Shown: positions 63,111 through 64,000 of the stretch, in pieces
Layout of the letters: the number at the start of each line of letters is the position of its first letter
How positions within the stretch are numbered: position 1 is the stretch's first letter
Assembly: GCF_002591895.1 (NCBI RefSeq)
Contig: NZ_NISX01000013.1
Location: forward strand, 62,001-126,000
Length of the DNA stretch: 64,000 nucleotides
Reading direction: 5' to 3'
From: Lacimicrobium alkaliphilum
Lineage (GTDB): Bacteria; Pseudomonadota; Gammaproteobacteria; Enterobacterales; Alteromonadaceae
The notes under the pieces: generated by a model
The model's input: the letters and a program-made list of their open reading frames with translations, nothing else
Database searches by the model: none
Told to the model about the DNA's origin: nothing
Program-made: the position numbers and the translations under genes

Positions 63111-64000
63111 TTACTCAGAAACAAGCTGGCTGGTTAGTTTGACCAGTTTTTTCCAGACGGGGGAAAGATCGGGATAGCGGCCGTTATCCCGATTCAGCCC
63201 GCCATGCTGGCGGTTGGTAAGCAGAACAATCACCAGTTGTTGTTCTGGCTGAACCAGAAATTGTGTACCGGTAAAGCCGGGGTGCCAGAAACTCACACCT
63301 GTCGCATTGTTGTCTTTCCAGAACCCCAGAGCCTGGTGGTTATCATAGGGGGTCTGCAAAAAGGTATTCAGCGTGTCAGCGTCGCAAAGCCGGAAATTCC
63401 CATACCCGCAACCGTTGAGCAGCGTCTGTCCGAGAATCGCCAGATCGCCGACGGTGGAAAAAAGCCCTGCATGGCCTGCGACACCGCCCAGGCCATACCA
63501 GGCATTGCCGTCATTGGCTTCGCCGATAAGGGTGTAGTTCCGATAAGCGGAAAACGGCTCTTTGGGTAAAGGTTGTGCTAACGGATAGGGTTTGCCTGTG
63601 GCGACCATGTTCTGCTCAAAAGGATTTCCGTGAGAGGTGGCTGCGATCTGTTTACCCTTGGCCGGAACCGGGCGATAGCCGGTGTTGTTCATACCCAGTG
63701 GGTTGTAGATGTGCCGCTCTGTAAACTGATTTAGTGGCATGCCACTGACCTTTTCAATGATCTTACCCAGCAGTATAAAGCCCAGATCTGAGTAGGCTCT
63801 GCGTTCTCCAGGTGAATAGCGCAGTGGCAGCGCGGCTATATAGTCCACAGTAGTCCGGTTGTTAGTGGTATATAACCAGGTGGGCTGCCATTGCCATAAC
63901 CCACTGCGGTGGGTGAGTAACTGGCGAACGCTGATTTTGGCTTTGTCTGTACCGGAAAACTCTGCAAAAAACTTATCCAGAGTGTCATCAAGAAAAAGTT
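63111..64000 (-). CDS. beta-lactamase-family serine hydrolase, 5' end beyond the window
   Basis: The frame runs from beyond 64000 down to a TAA at 63111, giving at least 295 residues of the C-terminal part. It includes LLTHRSGLWQW, YSDLGFILLGKIIEKVSGMP (the YxN-like motif as YSD) and WHPGFTGTQFL, the HxG end motif; the SxxK nucleophile lies upstream outside the window. This is the class C beta-lactamase / esterase / D-amino-peptidase group, probably with a signal peptide on the missing part. The start at the GTG near 63848 is internal and not the real start. No link to the RND genes is proven. Confidence 0.82.
   Translation of the reverse strand, partial: LFLDDTLDKFFAEFSGTDKAKISVRQLLTHRSGLWQWQPTWLYTTNNRTTVDYIAALPLRYSPGERRAYSDLGFILLGKIIEKVSGMPLNQFTERHIYNPLGMNNTGYRPVPAKGKQIAATSHGNPFEQNMVATGKPYPLAQPLPKEPFSAYRNYTLIGEANDGNAWYGLGGVAGHAGLFSTVGDLAILGQTLLNGCGYGNFRLCDADTLNTFLQTPYDNHQALGFWKDNNATGVSFWHPGFTGTQFLVQPEQQLVIVLLTNRQHGGLNRDNGRYPDLSPVWKKLVKLTSQLVSE

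Noticed and set aside
1-64000. CRISPR array, tRNA, rRNA, prophage or complete insertion sequence
   Set aside because: No regular repeat-spacer array, no tRNA-like cloverleaf or rRNA sequence, and no transposase, phage integrase or structural gene was seen; the only tyrosine recombinase is XerC in its housekeeping place.

Overview
The window looks like a chromosomal segment of a marine-type gammaproteobacterium of the order Alteromonadales (Alteromonas/Lacimicrobium-like; the genus cannot be fixed from the sequence alone). The reasons are intermediate GC content, housekeeping proteins close to Alteromonas/Shewanella types, DUF3014/DUF1285/DUF6482/DUF6702 family members, and a gene order that tracks the E. 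coli ilv-uvrD-dapF region. I see no rRNA, tRNA, CRISPR array, prophage or complete insertion sequence.

Layout. 0-9.5 kb: the end of a TusA-like gene, a Fur-box-controlled pair of unknown genes, dps, a lipoprotein, a periplasmic Xaa-Pro dipeptidase-like amidohydrolase, hemN, an Aer-like PAS chemoreceptor, and the DUF1285, DUF3014 and DUF6482 proteins. 9.6-13.7 kb: proBA (proline), beta-carbonic anhydrase and a MOSC protein. 13.8-29.2 kb: branched-chain amino acid synthesis. ilvC and its activator gene ilvY are divergent around a perfect palindrome; then come an EamA transporter, a structured 0.7 kb gap, a PEGA/FGE-fold exported protein, comM and a TRIC channel; then ilvL (leader peptide plus attenuator)-ilvG-ilvM-ilvE-ilvD-ilvA. 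29.4-36.1 kb: accessory genes threaded between conserved ones: a Doc-type toxin-antitoxin pair, recQ, yigI, a DUF4177-YidD-TM2-M48 cluster, rarD, and an RHH/ParE toxin-antitoxin pair. 36.1-43.1 kb (minus strand): uvrD, yigB, xerC, DUF484, dapF, lysA, lptM. Order and orientation of these housekeeping genes match E. coli except for the inserts.

43.3-50 kb: agmatinase and arginine decarboxylase (putrescine from arginine), a DJ-1/PfpI protein, and a minus-strand operon of a MscS channel, a membrane-free MgtE-N/CBS protein and a full MgtE magnesium transporter. 50-56 kb: an exported cyclophilin with a GlyGly-CTERM-like tail, a solute-binding protein, an M1 metallopeptidase with a DUF6702 partner, and a TonB/TolA-like anchored protein. 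56-64 kb: a repeat-rich gap, lysC, a TetR regulator, an RND efflux pair whose promoter spacer holds a perfect 20-bp palindrome, and a 5'-truncated beta-lactamase-family gene running off the window.

The window also carries several families of short palindromic repeats, some with two or three copies inside it: a 60-bp element inside the ilv operon and again before lysC; a hairpin shared by the 17.9 kb gap and the RND 3' end; and 16-bp REP-like hairpins. No complete novel defence or biosynthetic system is evident. The best candidates for undescribed biology are the Fur-controlled pair, the DUF4177-YidD-TM2-M48 cluster, the MscS/MgtE-N/MgtE operon, the Doc module with an unrecognised antitoxin, and the hairpin-rich gap at 17.6-17.9 kb.
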